Source of the DNA: Ancylobacter aquaticus
GTDB lineage: Bacteria; Pseudomonadota; Alphaproteobacteria; Rhizobiales; Xanthobacteraceae
Direction of reading: 5' to 3'
Assembly (NCBI RefSeq): GCF_004339465.1
Contig: NZ_SMFY01000002.1
Span: 1,116,001 to 1,180,000, forward strand
Length of the DNA stretch: 64,000 bases
Both the position numbers and the translations under genes were made by a program. The notes beneath the pieces were generated by a model, which saw only the letters and a list, made by a program, of their open reading frames with translations, was not told the DNA's origin and ran no database searches. Shown piece by piece: positions 7,927-15,464 of this stretch. The stretch's first letter is position 1, and every line of letters begins with the position of its first letter.

Positions 7927-8538
7927 ATGGACGACGAGCGCCTGCGGGGCGAGACGCCCGGCCTGTCGCTGCGCGAGGCGATCCGCACCGCCCGCATGGA
8001 GGCGGCCGAGCGTTCCGGCGTCATCGTCGAACTGCGCGATGCCACCCTCGCCCGGCTGTCGATGCTGAACGAACTGCTCGACCCGGTCTTCGCGCAGGTG
8101 CCGCTGGACCATGTCGACCTGTTCGACCGTGGCCTGATGCCCGGGGAAATTCCGCGCCTGTTCATCGACATGGTGGCCCATGTGACGCTGGCCCGCGACC
8201 GCCGCACCTACCGCTTCCTGCAGGACACCCGCTCGGGCCGCCATGTGCTGGCCGAGAGCACCAACCCCAACGACATTGTCGATGCGGTGACGCGCTATAT
8301 CGCCCGCCGGCTGATCGCCCGCGAGCAGGCGATGGTGAGCGTCGGCGTCCCGCCGGAAATCGAGGCCGCTTTGCCGCATCCCGCGCCGCACCACCCCGTT
8401 TCGGGTCCGCCCGCCCCGACAGGGAACCGGCGCGGCGGCGCCCTGCCCTTCCTGCTCGGGCTGATTCTCGGGGCGCTCGCCATCGTGGCCTTCGCGACCC
8501 TCTATCCTGAAATCACCGACCGCTTATTGCCGCGGTGA
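7927..8538 (+). CDS. Conserved hypothetical protein with C-terminal membrane anchor
   Basis: I do not recognise a named function. The 203-residue protein has a hydrophilic, mostly alpha-helical N-terminal 150 residues (LDPVFAQVPLDHVDLFDRGLMPGEIPRLFIDMVAHV; DRRTYRFLQDTRSGRHVLAES), a proline-rich linker (about 145-170) and one hydrophobic segment near the end (LPFLLGLILGALAIVAFATLYP). It would be a tail-anchored inner-membrane protein with its bulk in the cytoplasm. Its 3' end overlaps the convergent metallophosphoesterase gene by 26 bases. Confidence 0.75.
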   Translation: MDDERLRGETPGLSLREAIRTARMEAAERSGVIVELRDATLARLSMLNELLDPVFAQVPLDHVDLFDRGLMPGEIPRLFIDMVAHVTLARDRRTYRFLQDTRSGRHVLAESTNPNDIVDAVTRYIARRLIAREQAMVSVGVPPEIEAALPHPAPHHPVSGPPAPTGNRRGGALPFLLGLILGALAIVAFATLYPEITDRLLPR

Positions 8539-9442
8539 GGACCCGCGTGCTGCGCGCCGCGACCGTCGTCTCGCCCCGCTGGAAGCCGCGCGCCTCCATG
8601 GTGCAGCGCCACGGGAAGCCGGCCCCGCCGACCCGCTCGATGCGGTAAAGATGATAGCCGCCCGGCCAGTGGCGGTCTTCCGGTCCGGCGGCGAAGGACG
8701 GCGCCTCGACGACGGGGATCAGCCCGGAATTCGGGCCGGGGATCATCTCCACCATCGGCACATGGTCGTGCCCGCAAATGACCAGCTCGGCGCCATGGCG
8801 GGCGAGCACGTCGCGCACCGCCGCCTCGTCGATCAGCCGCTTGTGGCCGGCGCGGATGCCGGCCGGCGGGTGATGGATCATCACCACGCGAAACAGACCT
8901 TCGGCGCCGAGTTCGTCCAGCACCGCGCCGAGCCGATCGCGCTGTTCGCGCCCGACCTTGCCGGTCGCCATGAAAGGGTGGGTGGGAATGGCGCTGGAAA
9001 CGCCGATCAGCGCCACATCGCCGCGACGGCGCACAAAGGGGAAGGCGCTCTCGTCGGTGACGTCGCCATTGACGCCGTCACCGCGCATATAGTCGCCCCA
9101 GTTGAGCAGCGAGTGATGGGCGGTGGAGCGCACATAGGCATCGTGATTGCCCGGCACCACCGTCACATCGGGCCCCTCGCCCAGCGATTTGAGGAAGTTG
9201 AGCCCGGTGGCGAATTCGGCGGCGAGACCGACATTCACCAGATCGCCGGTCACAGCGATATGATCGGGGGCCATCGCCTTGATGTCGTCGACCAGCAGGT
9301 CGATCGTGGCGATGGAGAATCGTCGCCGCCGTCCGCGCCGCCAGTTGAGCACGCCCAGCGCCCGCTTTCCCGCCAACTCGGCGAAGCGAGCGCGCGGCAG
9401 CGGTCCCAGATGGGCGTCGGTGACATGGGCAAGGACAAACAC
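8513..9442 (-). CDS. Calcineurin-like metallophosphoesterase
   Basis: The 309-residue protein carries all blocks of the calcineurin-like phosphoesterase fold: DAHLG near the start, GDLVN, GNHDAY, HHPP and GHDH, which supply the two-metal site. Overall plan and size recall Icc/CpdA-type cyclic-nucleotide phosphodiesterases, but the substrate is not defined. The start is a GTG at 9442 with AAGGA upstream, because the motif DAHLG is only about 10 residues in and no ATG is nearby. It is divergent from the Nudix gene across 75 bases. Confidence 0.88.
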   Translation of the reverse strand: MFVLAHVTDAHLGPLPRARFAELAGKRALGVLNWRRGRRRRFSIATIDLLVDDIKAMAPDHIAVTGDLVNVGLAAEFATGLNFLKSLGEGPDVTVVPGNHDAYVRSTAHHSLLNWGDYMRGDGVNGDVTDESAFPFVRRRGDVALIGVSSAIPTHPFMATGKVGREQRDRLGAVLDELGAEGLFRVVMIHHPPAGIRAGHKRLIDEAAVRDVLARHGAELVICGHDHVPMVEMIPGPNSGLIPVVEAPSFAAGPEDRHWPGGYHLYRIERVGGAGFPWRCTMEARGFQRGETTVAARSTRVLTAAISGR

Positions 9443-9517
9443 GGGAGTTTCCTTATCAGTCCGCGGAGGGGAAAGGAAAGCACCAGCGGTCACGCTTTTG
9501 CCAGTGTGCCCCCGCCC

Positions 9518-9982
9518 ATGCCGGTGTCGCGCCGGCTTCTGGTGCGCGTGCTGCATCTGTGGGGACGATGGACGCGTGGTGTCACGCTCGGCGTGCGCGC
9601 CGTGGTGATCGACGCAGACGGTACCGTGCTGCTGGTGCGCCATACCTACGTGCCGGGCTGGCACCTGCCGGGCGGCGCGGTCGATCCCCACGAGACGGCC
9701 GAGGCGGCGATGATCCGTGAACTCTTCGAGGAAACCGCCGTCACCCCCACGGCGCCGCCGCGCTTGCACGGCCTGCTGCTGAATCTCAACCTGGGGGCGC
9801 GCGACCATGTCGCGGTCTATGTCGTGACGCATTTCGAGCGGGGGACGGCACGCGTGCCGAATCGCGAGATCGCCGAAATCGGCTTCTTCGCCGCCGACGC
9901 CCTGCCGCCCGACACCACCCCCGCCACGCGCCGGCGCCTTGCCGAAGTGCTGGAAGGCCGGCGCGCGCCGGCACATTGGTGA
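9518..9982 (+). CDS. Nudix hydrolase
   Basis: The 154-residue protein has a complete Nudix box, G-GAVDPH-E-TAEAAMI-RELFEE-TAV, within a typical Nudix domain (residues about 20-140). Such enzymes hydrolyse nucleoside diphosphates linked to another group; the exact substrate is not predictable. A short N-terminal helix (RRLLVRVLHLWGRW) precedes the domain, as in many alphaproteobacterial homologues. It ends 122 bases before the tRNA gene that hosts the genomic island. Confidence 0.88.
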   Translation: MPVSRRLLVRVLHLWGRWTRGVTLGVRAVVIDADGTVLLVRHTYVPGWHLPGGAVDPHETAEAAMIRELFEETAVTPTAPPRLHGLLLNLNLGARDHVAVYVVTHFERGTARVPNREIAEIGFFAADALPPDTTPATRRRLAEVLEGRRAPAHW

Positions 9983-10104
9983 GGCCGCGGGGTGAAGCCG
10001 TCGGGGGCAACGCGCTTTCCCGCCTTGACACCGTCCGGGCCGCTTCCTTATATCGCGCCACTTCGCAGGTCGGCCGTCACGGGACAGTGAGGCCGGTTTG
10101 TTGT

Positions 10105-10181
10105 GGCGGGGTAGCTCAGCTGGTTAGAGCACGGGAATCATAATCCTGGGGTCGGGGGTTCAAGTCCCTCTCCCGCTACCA
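10105..10181 (+). tRNA. tRNA-Met (CAT), elongator; island attachment site
   Basis: The 77-base sequence folds as a full cloverleaf with encoded CCA: D arm GCTCAGCTGGTTAGAGC, anticodon loop ATCATAA with CAT, T arm GGGGG-TTCAAGT-CCCTC, and acceptor GGCGGGG pairing with TCCCGCT. The resemblance is to elongator tRNA-Met rather than initiator (no C-A start mismatch) or the modified Ile-CAT tRNA. Its 3' 45 bases recur at the far end of the island, so this gene is the integration target and remains intact. Confidence 0.93.
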
Positions 10182-10182
10182 C
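10137..10182 (+). repeat. attL: 46-bp direct repeat in tRNA-Met 3' end
   Basis: This copy begins in the anticodon loop (ATCATAATCC) and ends one base past CCA. It is identical to 30239-30284 over 46 bases; the sequences diverge on both sides. Such repeats arise from site-specific integration by a tyrosine recombinase. Confidence 0.93.
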
Positions 10183-10221
10183 AATAAAGCGAAGCAAATT
10201 CAATAACTTAGAGACATTGCA

Positions 10222-10241
10222 GCGGGCCTGAAAAGGCCCGC
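10222..10241. terminator. Hairpin downstream of tRNA-Met
   Basis: GCGGGCCT-GAAA-AGGCCCGC is a perfect 8-base stem with a tetraloop, 40 bases after the tRNA. No T-run follows, but the position fits termination of the tRNA transcript or insulation of the island end. Confidence 0.4.
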
Positions 10242-10342
10242 CATGTCGCATCCGTGTTGCAAGTCAGTTTCGTTGATTTACAACGGTTTCCGACGGGGCG
10301 CGCCAACTCCACGCGACATGGAATGCGACATGGTCGGCCATG

Positions 10343-10624
10343 TCACGGCAGCGCGCCGACCGCGCGCAGCACCATCTCAGCGCGGGTCGACGGCTTAGGA
10401 ACATCCCGCCAGGTGTGGCCGTCCGCCCCTGATTCCGGGAAGTGAAACCCCGCTGCCAGCGTGCCCTGCGGCACCCATCGCGCCGCATTGGCAGGCGGTA
10501 GGCTGGGATACAGCTGGACACCCAACAGCTGGGCCTCGAAATGCAGCCATTCCCGGTAGGCTTCGAGGATCTCGCGTTCGGTAGGCGTGATTCCGGCGAT
10601 TGCCGGCGCTGTGTTGCGCGACAT
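10343..10624 (-). CDS. Small hypothetical protein
   Basis: I do not recognise this 93-residue protein (MSRNTAPAIAGITPTEREILEAY...). It is soluble, with a predicted helical N-terminal half (TEREILEAYREWLHFEAQLLGVQLYPSLPP) and a tryptophan-containing C-terminal half. It is divergent from the XRE regulator gene at 10725, across 100 AT-richer bases, an arrangement common for small phage or island control genes. No membrane segment or signal is seen. Confidence 0.6.
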   Translation of the reverse strand: MSRNTAPAIAGITPTEREILEAYREWLHFEAQLLGVQLYPSLPPANAARWVPQGTLAAGFHFPESGADGHTWRDVPKPSTRAEMVLRAVGALP

Positions 10625-10724
10625 GGTGGTTGCTCCAAACGATTTGTTAAGGCAAAGTCGACACGAAACTTGCAACTTGCTTCGATTGAAGTCAACATGA
10701 TTTTAGCAATTTGGATGAAGCCCA

Positions 10725-10964
10725 ATGACCCCCGAACAATGCCGAGCTGGTCGAGCCCTCGTGGACTGGTCGCGAGAGCGGCTTGCCGATGCCTCGAAGG
10801 TCTCCCATCGGACCATCGTTGATTTCGAGCGAGGCGCGCGTGCGCCACGCGCGGGAACCCTTGAGGCACTGCGACATGCCCTTGAGGACCTCGGCGTCGT
10901 CTTCCTGGCGAGCGGCGAGGTGAAGGACGGCGGGCCGGGTGTCAGGCTGAAGAAGGAGGGATGA
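10725..10964 (+). CDS. XRE-family helix-turn-helix regulator
   Basis: This 79-residue protein is essentially one Cro/CI-type helix-turn-helix: CRAGRALVDWSRERLADASKVSHRTIVDFERGARAPRAGTLEALRHALEDLGVVF. It probably represses its own promoter and the divergent gene at 10343-10624, whose start lies 100 bases away. It is near the left end of the island. No oligomerisation or ligand domain is present. Confidence 0.82.
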   Translation: MTPEQCRAGRALVDWSRERLADASKVSHRTIVDFERGARAPRAGTLEALRHALEDLGVVFLASGEVKDGGPGVRLKKEG

Positions 10965-11019
10965 CGACAAGCCGTTCTCCCTAGTCGGGTGGCTCACGGC
11001 AGGTTGGAAAGGCCGACCA

Positions 11020-11712
11020 TCATTCAGGAGGATCGACTTCGCTTAACATGGCGTCGTTTGCTTCGATCCAACGCTCGAGTTCATTGATTAAGTCCGGCCA
11101 TACAGAATTGTACTCAAATTCAAACGCGCCCATGCAGATATCCATTAGATCTAAATGGTCAAACACAAGGGCGTTCCATCTATTTTCGAATTTAGTCGCG
11201 TAATCACATCGAATAATTCGGGGATAGCCGTATATAACGCCCTCATAATTTGGGTGGGCGACTTCGGAAAGGCCTGCATATATTTCAGTCAATCCCGGAT
11301 AATTCTTCTCAACCTTTTCTATAATGGTAACTATATTGATGGATTGAATGCTCGACGTCGTCCGGCGAGAACCCAACAAAAGCTGGCTCGTCTTCCGATT
11401 AAAGTCTTCGAAGGGTAGTTTCCCCTCGATCACCATTTGAGTGATCTGATTCAGATGAATCAGAAGTGCAGCGGTCTCGAACCCGCTTCGCAGCAGAATG
11501 CGAGCGCCCAGCCCGTGGCCGTCCTCGAACAGCGCATGCGATTGCATCATCAGGTCGTGAACCCGCCAAAATAATCCCTCCCGAAGAGCGACCGAGCGGA
11601 ACGGCGATTTCCACTTGTAGACGACAGGATTGCGGGCCAGCAGCCCGGCGACCTCTATGGTCGCTGGCAGCGATGCCCCCCAGGAAGCGAGCTTTTCTTC
11701 GACAGTGTTCAT
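11020..11712 (-). CDS. DUF5677-like hypothetical protein, AT-rich
   Basis: The 230-residue product (MNTVEEKLASWGASLPATIEVAGLLARNP...) resembles proteins with the DUF5677 domain: an all-helical protein with HALFEDGHGLGARILLRSGFETAALLIHL and a later GLSEVAHPNYEG segment. The function is unknown. Its central part is clearly more AT-rich than its neighbours (many AAT/ATA codons around 11100-11360), which suggests recent acquisition from another host. The longer possible start upstream lies in decayed phage sequence, so ATG 11712 is used. Confidence 0.65.
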   Translation of the reverse strand: MNTVEEKLASWGASLPATIEVAGLLARNPVVYKWKSPFRSVALREGLFWRVHDLMMQSHALFEDGHGLGARILLRSGFETAALLIHLNQITQMVIEGKLPFEDFNRKTSQLLLGSRRTTSSIQSINIVTIIEKVEKNYPGLTEIYAGLSEVAHPNYEGVIYGYPRIIRCDYATKFENRWNALVFDHLDLMDICMGAFEFEYNSVWPDLINELERWIEANDAMLSEVDPPE

Positions 11713-11726
11713 GGATGCCGACTTTA

Positions 11727-12200
11727 TCATAATCCGCGGGCATGAGGCGCTAAGCCTCCCAGCGGGCGCGCCAGGCGCGCCTGAGGCCTGCCCTTTACGG
11801 AGGTTTGCCGCGCGGTACGGCAAACCGGCCCTAAGGCCTCCAGTTCGGCCAGATTGCGATCGATCAGCTGGCGGATCACTCGGGGGCGGGCCAATCCCAG
11901 CCGCTTGCCTATGTCGAGGTCGCGAGCGACGAGCGTCGTCGGATCTATGCCAAGTTCACGCGCTGCTGCGCGTACGCCACCTTCGGGGCGGCCGGGTTTC
12001 GGCTCAAGTTGAGCCGAAACCTTCTCGGCACTCAGCTTCAGCCACAGCGCGACCTGCTCGTCCCGTTCCAGCGCCGTCAGCTCGGCACGGTGGAGGTTCT
12101 CGCGATCTCCCAAAGCTCCGGGCGCCGCGCTCCGTCCAGAGGATGAGATGCGGCGCGCGCTTGTCGACTGACCCACTCACAGTGGGTGAGCTCTTGAAAG
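11727..12200 (-). pseudogene. Chimeric remnant: ParB-like and phage antirepressor-like fragments
   Basis: Read on the minus strand, one frame contains RENLHRAELTALERDEQVAL, a hallmark of ParB/KorB-type nuclease domains, running into GGVRAAARELGID. It then joins directly to ARDLDIGKRLGLARPRVIRQ with LIDRNLAELEALG, which is typical of phage antirepressor/Rha-like proteins. Neither domain is complete, and a frame change is needed upstream near 12110-12130 (HLILWTERGAR in another frame). I read it as a deletion fusion of decayed phage genes. It could still express a small protein of about 149 residues. Confidence 0.45.
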
Positions 12201-12536
12201 CCTTCAGCGCAGCGCCGCGGAGGTAGCCGACCCCGGCTTTGTCCGCCGTGCGCTGGACGAAAAGCTCGCCGCCGGCCAAGAGACCCGGGCCGCAGCCGCA
12301 CGACAAACCGGTCCACTGGACTGAGCGTGTCCCGCGCCGGTGTGCAGCCATGGCTCGGCGCACAGAGGGCAAATCGTGATCGGCGCTGCTGCCGGAACGA
12401 GATGTTACACGCCTGCGCGCGACATCCTGGCGATGGCTGCAAAGGCGATGTCGAAGGCCATAGGAGATTGTTCAAAAAGGCGCCAAAGGTGCTCCGTTAT
12501 CCGCTTCTGGACTCCTAGGCGCCGGCAAAGGCAGCT
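12201..12536. other. Region without a supported gene upstream of the HWE kinase
   Basis: About 336 bases between phage-gene remnants and the histidine kinase. I see no convincing open reading frame, tRNA or terminator. A GGAAC occurs at 12394-12398 on the plus strand but lacks a matching GTT at the right distance, so I do not call a stress promoter here. The kinase promoter is presumably within this stretch. Confidence 0.4.
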
Positions 12537-13745
12537 ATGCTGAATTCAATGAGCACCGCAGCACACGCCTCACAACCGAGACCGGACGTGTACATCACGG
12601 ACGAGCTGTCGCGACGCCCGTCCACAGCGCCTGATTATCTCAAGGAAAAGCGGGCAATTCAGTTGCTCGCGGCCACGATGGCGAATGAGCCGGATCGGGT
12701 TTTGCCTCGATTCGTTGAGCTCGCGATCGAGCTGACGGGTGGCAGTTCGGCCGGCTTGAGCCTTTACGAGCCGGAGCCGGCGCCAGGCCAGTTCCGCTGG
12801 GCCTATCTGAAGGGCGTGCTCTCGCCATTTGACGGCGCGACGACGCCTCGCGATTTCAGCCCATGCGGTGTCACTCTGGACGAGAACCGCCCTGTGCTGT
12901 CCCTTCATCCGGAGCGGATTTATGATTGGATTTCGGACGCCGGTATCGTCGTGCCTGAGGTCTTGCTTGTCCCCCTGCATGTGGGGGACGCAGACGCCCT
13001 CGGGACGCTGTGGATTGTGTCGGAGCAAGAGGGACATTTCAACAGCGGCCATTCCCGGATAGCCGAGGAATTGGCGGCGTTCGTGAGCGTCGCGCTGCAG
13101 ATGCTTCGTTCTCAACAACGCCTGTCTCGCGCGCTTGATGAACAGGAAACCCTCACTCGGGAGATGGGTCATCGGATCCAGAACCTGTTCGCGATGGTGA
13201 GCAGCATCCTGCGCAACAGCGCCCGTATGGCATCTGATAAAGAAGATCTCGCGGAAAAGGCGCTTGGGCGCCTTCATGCTCTCTCCACAGCGCATGGCCT
13301 TGTGAGACGGACCTTTGCTACGGGCGACGAGGTCCCCGTTATCGCTGATGTCCGCGAGTTGATCTTGGCAATCTTGGCGCCGCACGACGTGGCGGACAGC
13401 CGCTTCGACATCCGCGGCCCCTCATTGGCGTGCGGGGAGCGGGCCATCAATGGCCTTGCATTGACCATGCATGAGCTCGCGACGAATTCGACCAAATATG
13501 GCGCTCTCAGCAGCGACGAAGGGAAAGTCGAGATCACCTGGGCGGTGCGCGAGCAACAGCTCGAACTCGACTGGCAAGAGACGGGTGGACCGTCCATTTC
13601 AGGCCCGCCGTCCACGTCGGGTTTTGGATCGAAGCTGGCAAAGCTCACAATTGAACGGCAGTTCGGCGGTTCGATCAGCTACGACTGGCGCCGCACCGGC
13701 CTGGCGGTCCGCTTATCCATCCCTATTGAAGCGCTGACTTCGTAG
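12537..13745 (+). CDS. Soluble GAF-HWE sensor histidine kinase
   Basis: This 402-residue kinase has an N-terminal GAF-like sensor domain (about 40-190) and a C-terminal HWE transmitter. The phospho-acceptor is His212 in EMGHRIQNLFAMVSSI; the N box is MHELATNSTKYGAL (Asn317); the family's W-x-E is WQETGG (346-351), and the G box is SGFGSKL. No membrane segment is seen, so it senses a cytoplasmic signal. HWE kinases commonly feed PhyR or single-domain regulators of the general stress response, which fits the island's EcfG-type promoters. No partner response regulator is adjacent. Confidence 0.88.
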   Translation: MLNSMSTAAHASQPRPDVYITDELSRRPSTAPDYLKEKRAIQLLAATMANEPDRVLPRFVELAIELTGGSSAGLSLYEPEPAPGQFRWAYLKGVLSPFDGATTPRDFSPCGVTLDENRPVLSLHPERIYDWISDAGIVVPEVLLVPLHVGDADALGTLWIVSEQEGHFNSGHSRIAEELAAFVSVALQMLRSQQRLSRALDEQETLTREMGHRIQNLFAMVSSILRNSARMASDKEDLAEKALGRLHALSTAHGLVRRTFATGDEVPVIADVRELILAILAPHDVADSRFDIRGPSLACGERAINGLALTMHELATNSTKYGALSSDEGKVEITWAVREQQLELDWQETGGPSISGPPSTSGFGSKLAKLTIERQFGGSISYDWRRTGLAVRLSIPIEALTS

Positions 13746-14251
13746 AGGACGCTTTGGCACTACGCCGCAACCCGCGACCGCAACGAGATGCTGTCGCTGA
13801 CGGATATGTGGAAGGCGGCGGGCGAGCCCGAAACGAAGCGCCCGGCCGAATGGCTCCGGCAGGACTCGACGAAGGATTTCATCGAAATCGTCATGGTTTC
13901 AAATGTGGGCCAGAACCACATTTCGACGCGCCGTGGCAACAATGGCGGAACCTTCGCGCACTGGCAGATCGGCCTCGCCTACGCGAAGTATCTCTCGCCC
14001 GAGTTCCACATGTGGTGCAACGAGGTGGTGCGTGAGCGGCCAGGCCGGACCTTTCGCGAGAACCGCGAGCGCTTCGTCGAGGGCGAGGATTTCGCCACGC
14101 TGAACCAGCCGGACGAAATTCGTACGCTTGGTTTCACGCGTCCGCAGGGTGGAACGCCGGCCACCGTGATCCATCACGCGTCGCGGCTATCTGAAGCTCG
14201 TGAAGCCGCTCACCGATGATCGAGCCTGGGAAGTGCAGGGCGAGATGATCA
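13746..14251 (+). pseudogene. Decayed KilA-N / ORF6N phage antirepressor
   Basis: Starting right after the kinase stop, one frame reads LWHYAATRDRNEMLSLTDMW and later AHWQIGLAYAKYLSPEFHMW, a KilA-N DNA-binding domain without its beginning. It then jumps to RTFRENRERFVEGEDFATLN, the interior of an ORF6N/Rha-type domain. Near 14165 the frame must shift to continue as RRGYLKLVKPLTDDRAWEVQ. Missing start, internal fusion and frameshift mark this as a pseudogene. A 143-residue product could still be made from an ATG at 13788. Confidence 0.6.
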
Positions 14252-14494
14252 ATTCAGACCTTCGATCCGCCGCAGCACGCTTTCGATACGGGTCGTTACG
14301 GCCTCAATCTGCGCAGGGTCCTCGCTGACGGCCGCTGTCATTATCTCATCGATCAGGGCGTCGATCTCTGGCCCGTTGGCGTCACGAGTAGAGTTCAAAA
14401 ATTCGATCGCCGACAGAAGGGTGTCAAGCACTCGAGGAGGATCGATGTTGAGCACAATCTCGCGTGCTAGCGGTGTCTTCAAGCTCTGGTCCAT
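14249..14494 (-). CDS. Small acidic hypothetical protein in a stress-promoter operon
   Basis: I do not recognise this 81-residue protein (MDQSLKTPLAREIVLNIDPPRVLDTLL...). It is acidic and predicted helical, with a heptad-like C-terminal half (PEIDALIDEIMTAAVSEDPAQIEAVTTRIESVLRRI). It lies 68 bases downstream of the gene at 14563-14862 on the same strand, so both may be expressed from the EcfG-type promoter at 14905-14929. Confidence 0.6.
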   Translation of the reverse strand: MDQSLKTPLAREIVLNIDPPRVLDTLLSAIEFLNSTRDANGPEIDALIDEIMTAAVSEDPAQIEAVTTRIESVLRRIEGLN

Positions 14495-14562
14495 GATCCC
14501 GTCCCCCTCGCTGTCGAGGATACGGGATCGGCAGGGCGTCGGTCCATCCCGACCGGATTGCA

Positions 14563-14862
14563 TTAAGGGACGAGGGAACTGGTCGGCTTCAGAAAACGGA
14601 CTTCGGAACCGGTGCCGGTAAGGCTGCGCAAGACGACCTCATGAGTGCTCCCGTCTTGAAGCGCCAGCGACGCTCGACCCTCTTCAGCCGACAGCATCAC
14701 ATTCAAGGATGCCTCGATCTGTCCGGTGACCACGATCTCGCCTGCGTCCAGCCCCTTGGTGAGGCGGCAGACAGTGAGAAAATACTCCGCCTTTGTCGGC
14801 GGGTGGTCATCGGCATAAAGGGTACCAATACCTTGCAGGCGCCGGATGACTTGCATGGGCAT
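14563..14862 (-). CDS. Hypothetical protein under a predicted general-stress promoter
   Basis: The 99-residue product (MPMQVIRRLQGIGTLYADDH...) is not recognised. It looks like a small beta-rich domain (EIVVTGQIEASLNVMLSAEEGRASLALQDGSTHEVVLRSL) with no signal peptide or membrane segment. AAGGAG precedes the ATG at 14862. A consensus EcfG-type promoter lies about 43-67 bases upstream, which is the best clue to its role. Confidence 0.62.
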   Translation of the reverse strand: MPMQVIRRLQGIGTLYADDHPPTKAEYFLTVCRLTKGLDAGEIVVTGQIEASLNVMLSAEEGRASLALQDGSTHEVVLRSLTGTGSEVRFLKPTSSLVP

Positions 14863-14904
14863 TTGTCTCCTTGCGCTAACACTTTAGCGCCCCATCGCCG
14901 CTCC

Positions 14905-14929
14905 AACCTGCAACATGGAAGAACGTTCC
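14905..14929 (-). promoter_or_regulatory. EcfG-type general-stress promoter (GGAAC-N16-GGTT)
   Basis: On the minus strand GGAAC (14929-14925) is followed after exactly 16 bases by GGTT (14908-14905). The alphaproteobacterial sigma-EcfG consensus is GGAAC-N16/17-CGTT. The predicted transcript would start near 14897 and reach the ATG at 14862. Confidence 0.65.
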
Positions 14930-15438
14930 GTGAGGGCATGCCCCTGTCGCACAAGACGTAGGAGCAAAAGTCCGCCGGCTCGGCGACAACGCCTCCCACG
15001 GCATGCGGTGCACGAGCGCGGGCAAGCGCCGCGCCATGCTGCGGCTGCTCGACGATGCGGAATGGACCGCGTGGAGCGATCGATAGATCGCGCGTCCGTC
15101 AGGACTGTCCAACTCCTCTTCTGGCGCTTCGCCGCGATAGCCTGCGCCTTTCGGCTATCGAAACGCAAAAATGGCCCCGCCCTCACGAAGGAGAGCGAGG
15201 CCAACGAACATCTGATGGTGAAACTTGCGCTAGCCCGCGCCCGATGTCGCGGCCGCCCATCCTCGCACAGGAGCCCCGCGCGGTGATTGCCGACAGGCTC
15301 GGCTTTTCGATAGGGGCGGTCGGGCGGTTGCTGCATGTGCTGTGCGTCATGCCGCTTGATCCGTTGTAAGAGCGGGAGGGGCCGGCCCTCCGAAACTGAG
15401 TCCCCGACCAACCCGCGGCGATATCCCTATTTTTTCGA
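14930..15438. other. Region without a supported gene
   Basis: About 510 bases hold only short overlapping frames without recognisable domains. A plus-strand frame near 15270-15369 ends LGFSIGAVGRLLHVLCVMPLDPL and could be the tail of an old helix-turn-helix gene, but it has no intact start. I call no gene here. Confidence 0.45.
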
Positions 15439-15458
15439 GTTTGCGCCAAAATGCAAAC
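15439..15458. promoter_or_regulatory. Inverted repeat upstream of the HTH-ImmA gene
   Basis: GTTTGC-N8-GCAAAC sits 6 bases before the preferred ATG at 15465. HigA-like proteins generally bind a dyad over their own promoter, so this is a candidate autoregulatory operator. Its proximity to the start argues against the TTG at 15441 as the true start. Confidence 0.5.
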
Positions 15459-15464
15459 TTGCCT

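Noticed and set aside
10105-10181. tRNA-Ile with lysidine-modified CAT anticodon
   Set aside because: The acceptor and arm sequences resemble elongator tRNA-Met of alphaproteobacteria rather than the GGGCCC-type tRNA-Ile. A covariance model would settle it.
12394-12418. EcfG-type promoter before the HWE kinase gene
   Set aside because: GGAAC at 12394-12398 has no GTT at 16 or 17 bases.
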